Below are positions 11,101 through 23,786 of a stretch of DNA of 64,000 nucleotides, in pieces. A program made the translations under genes and the position numbers. Numbering within the stretch: position 1 is the first letter of the stretch; each line of letters begins with the position of its first letter. Origin of the DNA: Paulownia fortunei (Eukaryota; Streptophyta; Magnoliopsida; Lamiales; Paulowniaceae); NCBI GenBank assembly GCA_019321725.1, contig CM033118.1:7280071-7344070 (forward strand), in the 5' to 3' direction. Under the pieces are notes generated by a model. It did no database searches and was not told the DNA's origin. It saw nothing but the letters and a program-made list of their open reading frames with translations.

Positions 11101-13512
11101 ATTCATTAACAGGGAATCAACTACTTATTATCTTACATGGCAAATAATTAAACTTGAACGAAATACGAAAAGTATTATTTTGTGATCAAGAAATGATCAA
11201 GAGCCACGGTATTTGGAAATAGATGTTATGAGGTCTGTACATTGTTTATGTTCGTATGCTGAGGAAGGGGTCCAAAGAGGTTCGGTTTTTGAGGTGTGAT
11301 AAAACTAAAATTTAAATTATGTAGTTTAATAATATGTGCAATATATTATTGATAAGTGTATGTCTATGGAAACATAATACATTTGAAATGACATTTTTCT
11401 CATTCTTTTTGTTTCAAATATAAAATTTATTATATTAAAAATGACCTTTGTGATTATACTCATGTCTATAATTTCATTTTGAAATTGTACATTTGAAACA
11501 ATGTGGACCATTTATAGTTCTAAATGATATGATTGTTTTTTATGTATAAAAATTAATTTATAATCTTTTTATTATTGAAAAGACCTTAAAATTTAAAATT
11601 TCATCTTGCTTATTTTTTTAAAAAATAATACGCAATATGAAAAAAATACCATTTAGTATTTTAAAAGTTCTGCATTTTTTTCTAAAAATATAGGGATCTA
11701 GGTATTTTAGTGACTGAATAAAAATTATTAGAATCTTTAACCAAATAAATTTTGCCTAAAATTCAAACCTTATTTTGATACCAAAACTTCAAACGTAATG
11801 AAGGTGGATGTCAACAACCTTACTACACAATCACACATTTATAAATACCATTAATGTGTTTGAACAAGAACTAAAAAAAAGCCATCCTACAACGTGCATC
11901 TAAACTACTTAAAGCACACTGGGTAAACAAATTATTGGAACAATGTCACGGTGTAAATAAGATGGAAGAGAATAATATACAAGATTAAAGAGAATTACTG
12001 ATCGAGAACACAAAAATCAAAGAATGTTTTTATCATGTCACAGAGAAATGATGTACAAATTTTTAAAAATACCTGTCAATTTATTACCATCAAGGTATAG
12101 ATGTTTCAAGGAAGTGAGATTTCCAACTTGCTTGGGTATGTGACCTGTATTATAAGTTAGATAAGCAAAAAGCTTTTCGATAACAAAAGATTGGAAACTG
12201 TTTGGCCAATGAGATAATTTTGATCATAATATATATAACTCCTGAAGCCCTAGAAAATTGTGAAAAGTGTGGTTTTGGATGCTTACTATCTCTAACTGAG
12301 AAAAATAATGTCTTATTTCCATTGGAACTTCTCTTCAAAATGTCAAAAAAATAAGGAATATTTTTCTTTTATTATGGACCACATATTCTCTTAGAGACTA
12401 ATACTATCATCCAGGTTGTATTTCTTTTTCTTTTTTCATACGTCTTTGCCTACAACTTGCATATGAGTGCTTTTTGCAAAATGAAACTTTCATGCATGAG
12501 GGTTTTCTTAGACAAATAGCCTAACCTATTGAACAACAAGTTAAGGGTATCTTCAAACACTATTATTAAATTATACAACGAAGTCAAAAATCATACCTTT
12601 GAATTCGTTTGACCATAGAGATAATATCCTTAGCATGCTCAAACTCCCAATTTCACTTGGTATGTTGCCATTGAGATGGTTGAGGGATAAGCGCAGGTCC
12701 TTAAGGTCTCCGCACTTGTATATATTTGGTGGAATTTGTCCATAAAGTTGATTCTTCGAGAGATAGATTTTCTTTAGTTTTGGAGTATTACTACATATAT
12801 CACTAGGGAGCCTATCTGATAGGTTGTTAACTCTCAGATTAATTGCTATGACAAAGGACAAGTTGAAGATACCATGTGGTATGGAGCCAGTGAACTGGTT
12901 ATACTCTAGGTTTATTATCTCCAAGGAAGAGAAGTTGCCAATCTCCTGTGGGATATTTCCACTAAGAGCATTGCACCCCATATCTAAAGTGCGTAGCTTT
13001 GAAATATTGAATAGAGATGGAGGAATTATGCCTGAAAATGTGTTGTTATTCAAAATCATATGTTGAAGTTCAGGTAAGGCTCCAAACCATGATGGTATTT
13101 CTCCTGTAAAGGAGTTAACTCCCACGTTAATCTCCTTTAAACGACGCAAATTAGAGAGCTCAGGGGGTATGAAGCCTGTGAAATTGTTGGAGCTGATGTT
13201 TAAAGATTGAAGAAATGTTAAATTTCCAAGATGTGGAGCAATAGTTCCTCCGAGATTAAAACCAGAAAGATTTAAGGCTATAACCCTTTGGTGTTTGGTG
13301 CTGCAAGAGACGCCAATCCAATAACAAATGGATATGTTGCTAGACCAATTCTTGGCTAAGATGCCATTAGGGTCTGAAGTGATAGTGTTATTTAAAGCAA
13401 GTAGTGCATGGTAATCAGTGTTTGAGGTAAAATATGTTCTGCCTAAGGATTGTGTAATGCTGCTTAATAATAAAAGCGCAACAACAGCAATAAAGAAGCT
13501 TGAATTATCCAT
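8190..13512 (-). CDS. LRR receptor-like kinase, non-RD, subfamily XII type (4 exons)
   Basis: Proposed exons on the minus strand are 13512-12597, 12144-12073, 10719-8719 and 8581-8190. All introns are GT-AG, phases match, and the total is 3,381 bp or 1,126 residues, as expected for this family. In order: signal peptide (about 1-24, hydrophobic VVALLLLSS); N-terminal cap with a WxGVxC-like motif (IGVSCS); about 27 leucine-rich repeats; a CGAIIFQVPPC cap; one membrane segment (about 772-793) followed by RRRK; and a cytosolic kinase. Kinase landmarks are glycine loop GKGSFSSVFKG (835-845), Lys856, HCD catalytic loop (949-951), DFG (969-971) and APE (995-997). Cys before the catalytic Asp makes it a non-RD kinase, the class that includes FLS2, EFR and Xa21, so a role in sensing an extracellular ligand at the plasma membrane is inferred. 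The third loop glycine is replaced (FSSV). The closest named type I recall is At3g47570-like. The ligand is unknown. Confidence 0.9.
12073..12144 (-). CDS. Exon 2 of the receptor kinase (one LRR, 72 bp)
   Basis: The exon is flanked by AATACAG on the acceptor side and GTATTT on the donor side. It encodes HIPKQVGNLTSLKHLYLDG and the rest of one 24-residue repeat. It joins ...NEFKG from exon 1 to ALPRELGTL of exon 3, with the glycine codon split identically at both junctions. Without it the repeat register is broken. Confidence 0.85.
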
Positions 13513-13576
13513 TCAACTAGTGTTTCTTGACTTGAAGAAGTTTGTGTGGATACTAATTCTATCCAGACCTGTAATG

Positions 13577-13586
13577 ATATATATAA
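13577..13586 (-). promoter_or_regulatory. TATA box of the receptor kinase gene
   Basis: The minus strand reads GGTTATATATATCA, about 65-75 bp upstream of the ATG at 13512. That is a plausible core promoter distance with a short leader. Confidence 0.5.
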
Positions 13587-13589
13587 CCT

Positions 13590-14139
13590 CAGCCTCCAAG
13601 AGCAAAGGACCCATGGTTAGAAGGGAAAATTAATATTTTTCATTTCATGCCCATATAGCACTAGTGGAAGTAGAAGTTTCTGTTGGAGTGCGACCATCCT
13701 GCCTTTACACGTTTTTCAGATTAGAATTTAGAGGAAAAGTAACTCTTAAAAAGCATTAAGAGATTGAAGTGTTAGTGCATATAAATTTGTATTGATTCAA
13801 ATGACTACAAGTCTGAGTCTGGGTTATATTTTATGCTCTCTTTTCCAAATTTCAGACATGCGTGTAATCATGTCTATCAAGAATGCAGGGGGCAGAAAAT
13901 GGTGTCGTGCTTTTATTTGTTTAAGTTGACGAATTAGATCCAAAAGTTTGGGTCCTGAACTTGAAGCTTAATATTCTATATTTGCAACTCAGAAACCAAG
14001 TTCCTTAGTGCAACTAATTTATCATGTCATTTGCCAGGCCTCCCTTTTCTTTTAAGATCATGTCATTTGCCTTGCTTCACTTTTCTTTTAGGATAATTGT
14101 GGAGTTATATCAGCATTTCAGGAAGAAATTGAATTACCT
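13590..14139. other. Upstream region between two receptor kinase copies
   Basis: This is the presumed promoter region of the intact kinase gene. A short near-repeat CATGTCATTTGCC occurs twice near 14022-14070. No coding sequence was seen. Confidence 0.4.
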
Positions 14140-15055
14140 GTTATTCTCCAAGAATCTCAAGGCTCCCATTAGCCATATACTCCAGAACTAAAGCTTAGAA
14201 ATCTATGTTTCTGCAACAGCTGATGAACCAAATTCCAACGACGAACGGTGCTGATGATTACTTCACACTCGACATCAAGGTTCTTGATTCCACGTTCTAC
14301 TGTAGATTAAAAACTTCCACAGCTATATTTAAGCCATCACGTAGCGACACCCTAAATACTGAACGAAAGTAAGTAAAAAGAATTCGCTGAAGCCTCCGTT
14401 GCTTTCAAAAGTACTTGATAAGAACCCTTCTCCAATATATATAATCGGTGAAATCTCGGCATGAAGTTTTTCTTTTTGCACTTTTCGCTTTCTTACCAAC
14501 CGGATAGTAATGGCAACTGTAAATATTGCTGATATGATAGGCACCATGATATATTTGATTAACGAAACGTGTTCTGAGATTGATCTTTTAACCGTTTGGA
14601 CTTTGCATGGTGGCACTTGGAATGGTGGTACACCACAGAGAGCATAATTCTGCATAAATTATTTAGCAAAAAAGTTGGCAAAACACCCTCCTGTTGGAAT
14701 TTCGCCTTCCAGTCTATTATGGGACACATCAAAAATATTGGATATAGTTGAGTTCCACTAATGACCTTGGGATCCATCCCGACATATTATTATTAGAAAC
14801 ATCTAACGATTCTAAGCCTCTAAAGTCTCTCAAAGACTGAGGAATGCTTCCTTGAAGGTTATTGTGAGCAAAAGATAGAGTTACTAATGACTCCACGCCG
14901 CTAATAGAACTCGGAATATCACGTTTCTGAAGACAAGTCAAGATGTCTAAGTGCCTTCAAGTTTTCTCTCTCTGATAATATGTATCCAGTCAACGAGCTA
15001 GTGGACAAAAGTTCAGTAAGGTTCCATAAGTTTGGCTCCGCAGAAGTCAATCAGT
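14140..15055 (-). pseudogene. Truncated LRR receptor kinase pseudogene, tandem paralogue
   Basis: Read from 15055 down, broken pieces follow the order of the neighbouring gene. First come LRR text (NLWNLTELLS, NNLQGSIPQSLRDF, LDVSNNNMSGWIP), then a membrane-proximal cap (NYALCGVPPFQVPPC) and a membrane segment (YIMVPIISAIFTVAITI) with RLVRKRK. Fragments of the first kinase lobe follow (SLRDGLN, VEVFNLQ). Frames change several times, stops interrupt, and the sequence stops before the catalytic loop. The FQVPPC cap closely matches that of the intact gene, so this is a dead tandem duplicate. Confidence 0.85.
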
Positions 15056-17372
15056 TAGAGTCTTTTTTTATTTTTTCTTTTTTTTTGGTTGGAAATATTT
15101 GTATTCTAGTAATGATCACTTGATAGGGAAATTGCTAGATCAGTAATGGAAACGTCAGACTTTCGTACTTTTGACTTGCAGATGTTGATGACTGTGTTTT
15201 TACTAGTAATTAGAAAAAAATACGACTGTAATAATTACCAAAAAAAAAATACGACTGTTGCACGTAGAGATTATGATCGTAATAGAAATGCTTAATAATA
15301 AATAATATAAAAATATATTTTTTTAACTTAATTATTATTATTTTTGTATTTTGATTTTAATTCCAAGCATTTTTTTTTTAATAAAGTATAGTCAACTATC
15401 AAACAAATACCATTCTATCATTAATGATTTATTTCTAAAAATAGGATTAATAGAATATACGATTTTATTATAATCATTATATCGACATATAAATTTACTT
15501 AAGTAACATTTAAACAGTCAAAGGCAGCAATAGATAAAAAAACAAATAGAGCAATTGATTAGATAAAGTATTTGATAATAAAAATTATTGAATATTTAAA
15601 ACTTAAAAAATAATTTAATCAATTAAAATTTATATATATAAAATAGGTAATTATTTACTCTATAAACTACAATTATCTAAATTTGTGTTGCATTTATTCT
15701 TCTTTGTTTGACCTTAACGATTCGAGTTATTTTCTTTTGATTAGATTTCATAAAAAATTCTGCATCTTTCATTTTGAATTTTCATATATCTCTTCTCTCT
15801 AATTCAAAATTTAATTATTGATCTGTCATTTCTTCTTCTTTTTAACTGGTAAAATAATAATAATTGAATAAAATGAATAAAATAGAATCAATTAATTTTG
15901 TAAGTTTAATATAAATCAATATCATTTAAGAATTTTGAAAAAAACGAAGGTAAAGTTGAACAGTAAAAAAACGCTTGATCATTGAATGTCATATACTATT
16001 AGATTTTTTAAGCCATGAGGAATAAATTGCTATAAAAAAAATTTAGTTAATTTTCATAACTCAAAAAGATTTCATAGATATTGTTCAATTTGATATTGCT
16101 ATATGAATATAAAGGCGAAAATGCATTTTTTAGTCCCATAATTTGACTTGCTTTCATTTTGGTCCTTTGAAATGAGGGTTGACAATTTATATGTATCATG
16201 TTTCAAAAATTTGGAACATTTAGTTCAAATTTCATCACATGGCCGGTATGTGACACATTTTTTGGGAATTTGCATAATTAGATGAATGCGGATTTCTCTT
16301 TGGTTGTTTTTATAAGAAAAATAATAAATTTCTCTCTAAATCAATTTTCACATGTTTTCCTTCAAAACATTAAAAATGAGAGTGGGAAAAAGTATTGTTC
16401 ATTAAAATATATAATTAATGAAGAAATTTCCTCGGTAAGATCTAATTGGACCGAGTCACTTCAATCAAGTTTTTTTATCTTTTTCTCCATTTCTTTAATA
16501 CAATCATTATGAATAACAAAGAAAATGATTGTATATGTTTAATAAATTAATTATATTTTAAGATGAATCGTTTTATACATGTCTATTAGTATTTCTTGTA
16601 TGATAGGCAGTAATATTGAACTTTGATGAAATAAATTTATTTATTTAATTTACTATAAATTATTTTACTAGTAAAATAATTTTAAATCTTTACTGAGGAT
16701 TAAATAATTAAAAAAATAATAAGAATATATATATATATACATGTATATATCTCATAATATTTTACAATGGTGTTGGCTAATGTTCAATAATTAACTTGAT
16801 TTTTTTATTATATAATAAAATATTTTAAAAACTTTTAACATGATCTAGTAGAGATAAAAAATATTATATATGTATTAACACCATATTAATATATATATAT
16901 ATACATATATATTATATTTTAGCTCAATTTGTTCATTATTTCAATACTTTTGAGAAAAAATATGTGAAAATTCATTTGGAGAGAGATTTAGACAATGTTA
17001 GGTTTTATTTTCGATGATTCTCAGGGATTATTCTATGAGAATGCATTGTAGGTAATGCGATTGGGGAATATGTGGAGAATTGTGCTGGGTATTTTGTTGA
17101 AAAAAAATGATTTGATGTATTTTTAGAGACATTTTCTATTGTAGATGTCCATTGTTGTTTGATGTAATTAGAGGGGGATATTTTCAACTATAGTTATCTT
17201 GTCAATGTTGTTTAGTTATGTTAGCGAGGATATATGATTATTTAATTAAAGTAATGATTGTTTAGTATTTTGGAGGCATAAAAATATATTCTTGGGAAAC
17301 CCTCATGCCAAACATGTTTTTATTCAAGTAGAAAGAAATCATTCCTAGAAAATAGAACAAATTATAACCTAA
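15056..17372. other. AT-rich intergenic DNA with AT microsatellites
   Basis: No genes were recognised. Poly-T runs near 15061-15087 and (AT)n tracts near 16725-16739 and 16888-16915 stand out. Text near 16115-16165 (TTTTTAGTCCCATAATTTGA, CATTTTGGTCCTTTGA) resembles the ends of common plant non-autonomous DNA elements, but I could not find the matching end. Confidence 0.45.
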
Positions 17373-17377
17373 CATTT

Positions 17378-19145
17378 TACTACAACTTTAAGATTGCAAA
17401 TTCGAATAGATTATGTCAACTAATAAATTTCTCAAGGAAAGTTATTTGAAGTTTTTGATTTTATATTTCTTAAAAAATGGGATGAATCTGGTTTAAATTA
17501 TAAAGAAAGATTTATACTATAACCAAGAAATTAAAGTAATAAAAATAATGAGAATTACGGATCTGTTCTTGAGTTTTGAATAAAGAAACGATTATTTATT
17601 TATTTTACCTCTTTTAAATATCACTATTGAAATCTATACATAATAAAGTTTCCAAGTAAAAGATGTTATCAAATATCTCATGTATTAAAGTAATCATGAT
17701 ATTGTCTTACTATTTGTAAATTATCTCTTAACACTAATACTTATTTATGGGATCAAGTATTTATGCACGTCTTTGCCTATAATAAATTAAAGTTTCACAT
17801 TAGCAATCGATGTAGTAGAACTGAACAATAAGTTAAATGAACCTATGTATTTGTTGTGCCATTGGTGATACAAAAATCAATAATCGTCACTAAATAAGAA
17901 GGATTTTAATACCAATAATTATTTATGAGTTCAAGTATTTATGCACATCTTTGTCTACAATAAATTAATGTTTCACGTTAGCAGTCGATGTAGTAGAACT
18001 GTATAATAAGATAAATTAACCCAAGTATTTATTGTATTATTGATAATACATAAATTAAGAATCACCACAAAATAAGGAGGGTTTCAATCAAAAATTAAAA
18101 CAATAATACAACACACTTGAACATTATGTACATTTGTAACTGTTCTTCTTCCTCCATCAAGAGGTTCACCCTTTCTCCTCAACTAAATAAAATTTAGAAA
18201 GACATAATAAAAGTAAAAAATGCTAAATATAGAAGAGAAACTAGAAAATATATTTCTATTACTACTACAAAACTGACATTACTTTTAAAAAACTTAGCCC
18301 AAAAAAGACAATAAAAAAAAATTTCTCCTTCTAAGGATTTTTGTGTATTCTCAATGACATCTAAGAGACCCTATTTATGGTAGAAGAGTGCTTAAATTAG
18401 CATCTCCAAATTCACTTCAAATCCATTCCAAATTTACTTCAAATATGTTCTAAATTTACATATTTTTTTTAGATCTGAATTTTATCACACATTTTTCTCT
18501 ATAAAAACAGCTAATTTTAAAAAATTAATCAAAATAAAAGTTGTATATTTGCCTATTAGAATTATTTTTTAACTTGAATCATCTAATTTTAACCATTAGA
18601 AAGAAAGTTATGTTTGATTTAGTAAAATGTGTCAGCATAGATATATATTTTCCAATGCACATAATTGGATGAATTTTATGCTATAATCAAGATTGAATTG
18701 AACTGAGTTTCCAACAGTAAAGTTATAGTTATATCTCTTAAATTTCAAATAAAGTAAGATTCAGGTCTATATGGCTTTTGAACATGGAGTTATGCCCAAA
18801 ATACGAAAACTGCACAAGTTTAGAAACATGCTTACTTTGAATTTAATGTAAGTCCAACAATTATTTGCAAAATTCAAAATATTTTTTGCATATACTTTAA
18901 TATGTACATTATGGACTTAGAACAAAATAGCTCTTTTCTTCTAATTATGATACTTGTTTGATTTAATAAAATATTATCTTTCAACTTGCTCACAAAACTT
19001 ATTGTCTTCTTTGGTTTCATTTTGGCTTTTTTTGTTCATTGATTCCCTAATACAAAATATTAACAAAACTAAAATATTAACAAGAATAAAGCAATAAAGG
19101 TATAAAGGATTTGATACAAAAATATGTCAATATATGCACTTATCA
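17378..19145 (-). repeat. 3' LTR of gypsy family A (1,768 bp)
   Basis: It aligns end to end with 25400-27166. Its outer end has TACTAC where the other LTR has TGCTAT, a mutated terminal TG. It contains two tandem units of about 179 bp (markers at 17811 and about 17989). Confidence 0.88.
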
Positions 19146-19162
19146 AATTTCCCCACACTTAA
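19146..19162 (-). other. Polypurine tract of gypsy family A
   Basis: The minus strand reads AAGTGTGGGGAAATT immediately before the LTR start TGATAAGTGCATAT. The same arrangement (TTGTGGAGGAATT then TGATAAG) precedes the LTR at 54198. Confidence 0.8.
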
Positions 19163-21190
19163 CATTTGCTAGTCCTTGAACAAGTTTAAAACAAACCTAA
19201 ACTAATCCACTTTTGTAGGAAATTACAATTACATTTAGCATATGCAACAAGCCTTTAAACCCTTAGGTAATCTATAAAGGACGAGTTATAGTTTCATTAG
19301 GGTCTCAACGGTGATACCTACAAACATCTATAATAACTAACTTCTAACTATTATTCTCAAGAAACAACAAAGAAATATGGAAATGAAGTTAAATAATTGT
19401 TGAATCTAACTCTTATTCATTCAAAAGTCAATATACTTTCACAATAAGCATGCTCAGATGTGTGTGTAAACAGTTAATGTCAATAGTGATGAACTATGTT
19501 AATTCCCATAAAACCTTACAAAAACCATCACTCAATCTCTAATGGAAGAGTTAAATATCATAGACTCTTCATTTGGTACAAATCTCTACTACACCTAAAA
19601 CACCACACTTAATCAAAAGGTTTTCAACAAAGGTTGTAATTGCGCCAAAGAGGAGTGATGTAGCTAAGAAATAAAAGGATAGGATGTAATAAAGATTCTA
19701 AAAATTTCATGGGATTACAGACATAGAGTTTATCATTGAAGAATTCTCATACTCCACGAATTTCAACACCGAAGTAAATTATTATTGAATTTGACCCCAC
19801 TTCATCATTCTTATTAATTTTACAACATCCTATATTTAATTGCAACTCGTAATATTTTTAATACTTTGTATTTTTTGTGTTTTTATTTTATTTTTTTAAG
19901 ATAAGTTGTACAAAAAAAAAAGAGTAAGCATGGTGCTATTTATTAAGGTGTTAATAGGGAATACATTTATTGCACGTCTTTTTCTTCTGTTAGAAATGTT
20001 GAAAATAAAGAAATAAAATTTAAAAATTAGCTACTTACACGTGAATGTACATGTAGTTGTAGTTGTGGCTCACATCTTTCTCTGATTTTATATTCAGTAA
20101 CGGCTTAAACTTTCTTCATAGATCGAGAATATGCTTTCTATCCATTTTTCTTATAAACTGGAAAAGATGGTCTTTTAATCTCAGATACCCAAGACTATAA
20201 CGCTCATATTCATCCTAAAAGTAATTTCATAAATTAAGAAAAGAATTACACGTTGTACTAATCCACATGAATGCATCTCAAGAGTCAATATAATGTCATC
20301 TAAAGACTCTTTACTCAGTCTATTCATAATGAATTGAATTTTATCTTCTCAATTTTTAGAAATTATTTCTAAGAAATGACACTTTGTGTTGCAAGTCCAT
20401 CGACCACATTTATGATAAACTTACATTTTTTCGCCCATTGTTTTTTTGAATATGAGTTTTTATCAAAACCAGACATATATTTATTAAGCAAATTTTAAAA
20501 ACTTGTATGAAAACTCACCTGCTACTCTTACATTTGCTTCAATTATCCACGTATATGATGCTCTTGTACATAAGCGTCCTTAGTCTTTTAATTCAGATTT
20601 TATAAATTTTTAAAATTGCATTTTTAGGAAGAAAATAGAACCACTACCTGATAGTTAGAAGAATGTTATCTATTTTGAAAAGAATAATAAAAGAGAATGA
20701 GAAAAAAGAGAAAAACTTTGTACAGAGATTTCAGTTATTTGGGAAACTGATAAGTCTAACTTAAATAATCACATAGTATCATTATCCACTACTTAATCAA
20801 GAAGAATTCTAATTTTATATCATTTTCATAACTTTTGCAGAAAGTGTAAGTGTTTTTGAAAAGAGTGGGTCAATAAAATTCACATCTTTGCAGCGGTTTT
20901 CTTTGTCAAAAAGTGACTACCATATGCTCTTGCATGATAAAATTTTAAAAAATACTACCTACCACATTATCAGCGCGCATTTTTTATTAGGACAAAACAA
21001 GATATAAAAAAGTATAAAAAAAGTAAATGGATAATAAGAAAGGAGAATGAGAGTTAAAAAAAGCAAATCTATGATTATCGGCTCATATTCTTTTTTTCTA
21101 TCTATTGGGTTGCCTCCCAATAAGTGCTTAATTTAATATCCTCGGCCCGATATTGCCTCCTTCATCACTCATCAATATATTCTACAAAAT
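19163..21190 (-). other. Non-coding 3' internal region of gypsy family A
   Basis: Long non-coding sequence lies between the remaining pol and the 3' LTR. Parts match the plus strand of 52030-54190 (for example 20690-20800 with 52040-52190, and 19735-19800 with about 53560-53640), so it is ordinary internal sequence of this family and not captured host DNA. Confidence 0.65.
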
Positions 21191-21197
21191 CCAACGT

Positions 21198-22020
21198 TCA
21201 TCCAGTCACCGTCTTATAATTTTGAAGTACCCAAATAAGTTTGTCTGCTTGTACTTGAGTGAGGTATTTAGCAATGCTGACTAGTAGTATTTCTTTGTCG
21301 CCCATGTAGACATATTTAAGATGGTTGGAGATTGGTTTAAACACCATAGTAGGTGTTTGCACTGATAGAAGTCTTTCATTAGATATTGACAATTTAACAT
21401 AAGACATCATATTTTGATTTTTTTGGCAACGAATTCAGCCCCGTTACATTATTTTCCACATCCTTCAATATTTGCACATCCAACTTCTTTCTTTCAAATC
21501 CTCCATAAGGATATATTTTTGTAAAATAATCTCCACTCCATCTTTGTTAGTGAACTCAAGCATTTGTTGTGATTGGGGATCAATAATGTTAACTGAAGAA
21601 ACATGATTCACGTCAGTAGGATATCTCATGGCTTCAAAAATATTATATTTTAAAATCTCTCCATCAACCTCCATAGTAAGAGTGTCATCATGAACATCAA
21701 TTTTAGTTCGGGTTGTCTTCGTGAATAGTCTTCTCAATCCCCCATTTCAAGAATAAAAAAATTAGCAGGAAAAAACTAATTTATTCACCTGCATAAGAAC
21801 ATCTTCCAAAACCGCTATTGGATATGCCTTAGATATATCAGCCAATTGTATGACAACACTAGTTTCTTTTAAAGGTCTTAGATTTAGGGAAGTATAAATA
21901 GAATATGGCATAACATTAATTGATGTTCCCAAATCTAACGTACATTTTTCAAATTTGGTCTTACAAATGGTACAAGAAATGGTAAGAGCGCCCGGATCCT
22001 TACACTTTGGAGGAAGTTTT
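21198..22020 (-). pseudogene. Gypsy family A protease and pre-RT pol segment
   Basis: Read from 22020 down: KLPPKCKDPG, the aspartic protease motif LDLGTSINVMP, then VIQLADISKAYP, typical of Athila/Tat retropepsins (usual active site DLGAS). Next come TARTKIDVHDD-like and FEAMRYP motifs, and last LKYVYMGDKE...KLIWVLQNYKT, the stretch just before the RT domain. The frame changes between pieces and then stops; no RT catalytic motif follows. Confidence 0.8.
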
Positions 22021-23781
22021 TGTTGGAAATTAATTCTTATCAAATAAAAATAATTTTGATTTGTTTCCCAATCAAATCGGGCGCAGTTGAAAAATATGGT
22101 ATCAGATTCTACAATAATTTTTACAAAATTAATGAATTTGTATGAATATGTAATTTTAATTAGTTCTATAAAATATAATAATTATATTCATGAGAGTTTC
22201 AGAAAATATTTCCAAGTTTCAGTCTGATTGAATCAGACACCAAAGTCTTCCAATCCAAGCCTCTACACGAATAGGAATGAGTGGGTATTCTTAACACTAA
22301 ATTAAATTATATTATATAATTTATGTTGAGATATTTTCAACTTATGAAATCACAAGACTGGGTTTAGGAGAGGGAAAGAAAAATATTCAGCAAAGGTCCA
22401 GAGAACTCTTCTGTAGAAAATAATATGTCTCTTAGGAGAGAGAAAGGGCGAGATTCTCTTTTTCTCTCTCTTGGTGAAAAAATGTATGTATGGAGAGAGT
22501 GAGAAAGATTCCCTTTTGTACTTGTTGAATCACTAGTTTTCTAATCCTACTCTAACTATATTAGGTAGATATCCTTATCTGATAGGAAAGTTATCACTAA
22601 CCTCCTTTTGTAATTATTTAGAATTCATAATTCAAGATAATAATTATAAATATCAAAATAAATATCTCATATTTATTTATTACCTAACAATATCAGATAT
22701 CCCCGATAATCTTTGATATTTATAATTAACATCCAGTTTAGGAAATAATTTCCTACAATTACAAGTACAATTAAATTTATTGCATAAAATCCATTTCAAT
22801 GTTTATGAAGGTGGATTGGGGACATATGAACCTATAATTACAAGCTTCAATAAATTTGGATAACTAATTAAACTCTTTAATTAATTAATCCAATTTATTA
22901 ATTCCCAGAACACTCCACTAAAATTCTGGAATTGTAATCTTGTAATTACTGAATAATTTACTCTGATCAATACTGAGTAGTCTATCGATATAATCATTAT
23001 ATATGGTTTGACCCTTCATAAATGATTCATAATTAGAGCTAGGTTTTTCATTAACCTCTCTAATTATCTCTTGTTCCTTGTCTACTGTTAATTCACTAGT
23101 GAACAATAAATTTATAATCAAGTTATAAATTTGAGCGCTCTACTGTTCAGTTCCAGAATTAACTAATTAAGGAAATCGTCTTTTCACTTCCTGCGAGAAA
23201 GTATGATTTCCATATCTGTAAGTTACATTCCCAGCTATCTATCCCAATATGATCCCAAAATGTAAGTGTATAGGAATGTTGATTAACAAACCTTTAACGA
23301 GCAAATCAAAGATCATACTAAAATAAATAGGAGTGTATAATCATGCAAGATTAAGATCAACACATATATGATCATCTATTGATGTTATTTGAATTTTCAA
23401 ATTACAACAAAAATTATATGAAATTTCATCTGGTCCAATCCTATATAATCATATTATATAAAGTGCCTCCATTATGATGTCACCACATTAATAGTCCGAA
23501 TAAGATCATTACATTCTTAATATTAATGGAACGCACTAATAATGATTTAATTAAAGATCTCAGTTTTAATTAATCTCATTATGAATTAATTTAGTTTATT
23601 ATCCATAATTTTAATCCTCTTATATATAACACTTATATACTAAGATTATGGTTACTTAAATAAATAGGGATTTTCTAATATTCACTAGCATACCAATATG
23701 CTAAAAAACAAGTATCAAATATTATTTATTAATTCAATAATTAATGTACTAATACATGCTTTTAGGGCACTATCCTTAACA
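22021..23781. mobile_element. Solo LTR (1,761 bp) nested in gypsy family A
   Basis: It begins TGTTGGAAAT and ends CCTTAACA, and the 5-bp GTTTT occurs on both sides (22016-22020 and 23782-23786). It splits the gypsy pol frame exactly: protease lies on one side and the sequence before it on the other. There is no primer site, gag or second LTR, so it is a solo LTR left by recombination. Its length and leader-like text suggest a long-LTR family, possibly copia, but class and orientation are not proven. A 67-codon minus-strand frame at 22918-23121 is probably chance. Confidence 0.9.
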
Positions 23782-23786
23782 GTTTT

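Noticed and set aside
12150..12338. 62-codon minus-strand frame in intron 1 of the receptor kinase
   Set aside because: It lies within the intron; the 72-bp exon next to it fits the LRR register, while this frame shows no LRR pattern.
12824..13633. Plus-strand frames opposite exon 1 of the receptor kinase
   Set aside because: They are antisense shadows with no motif.
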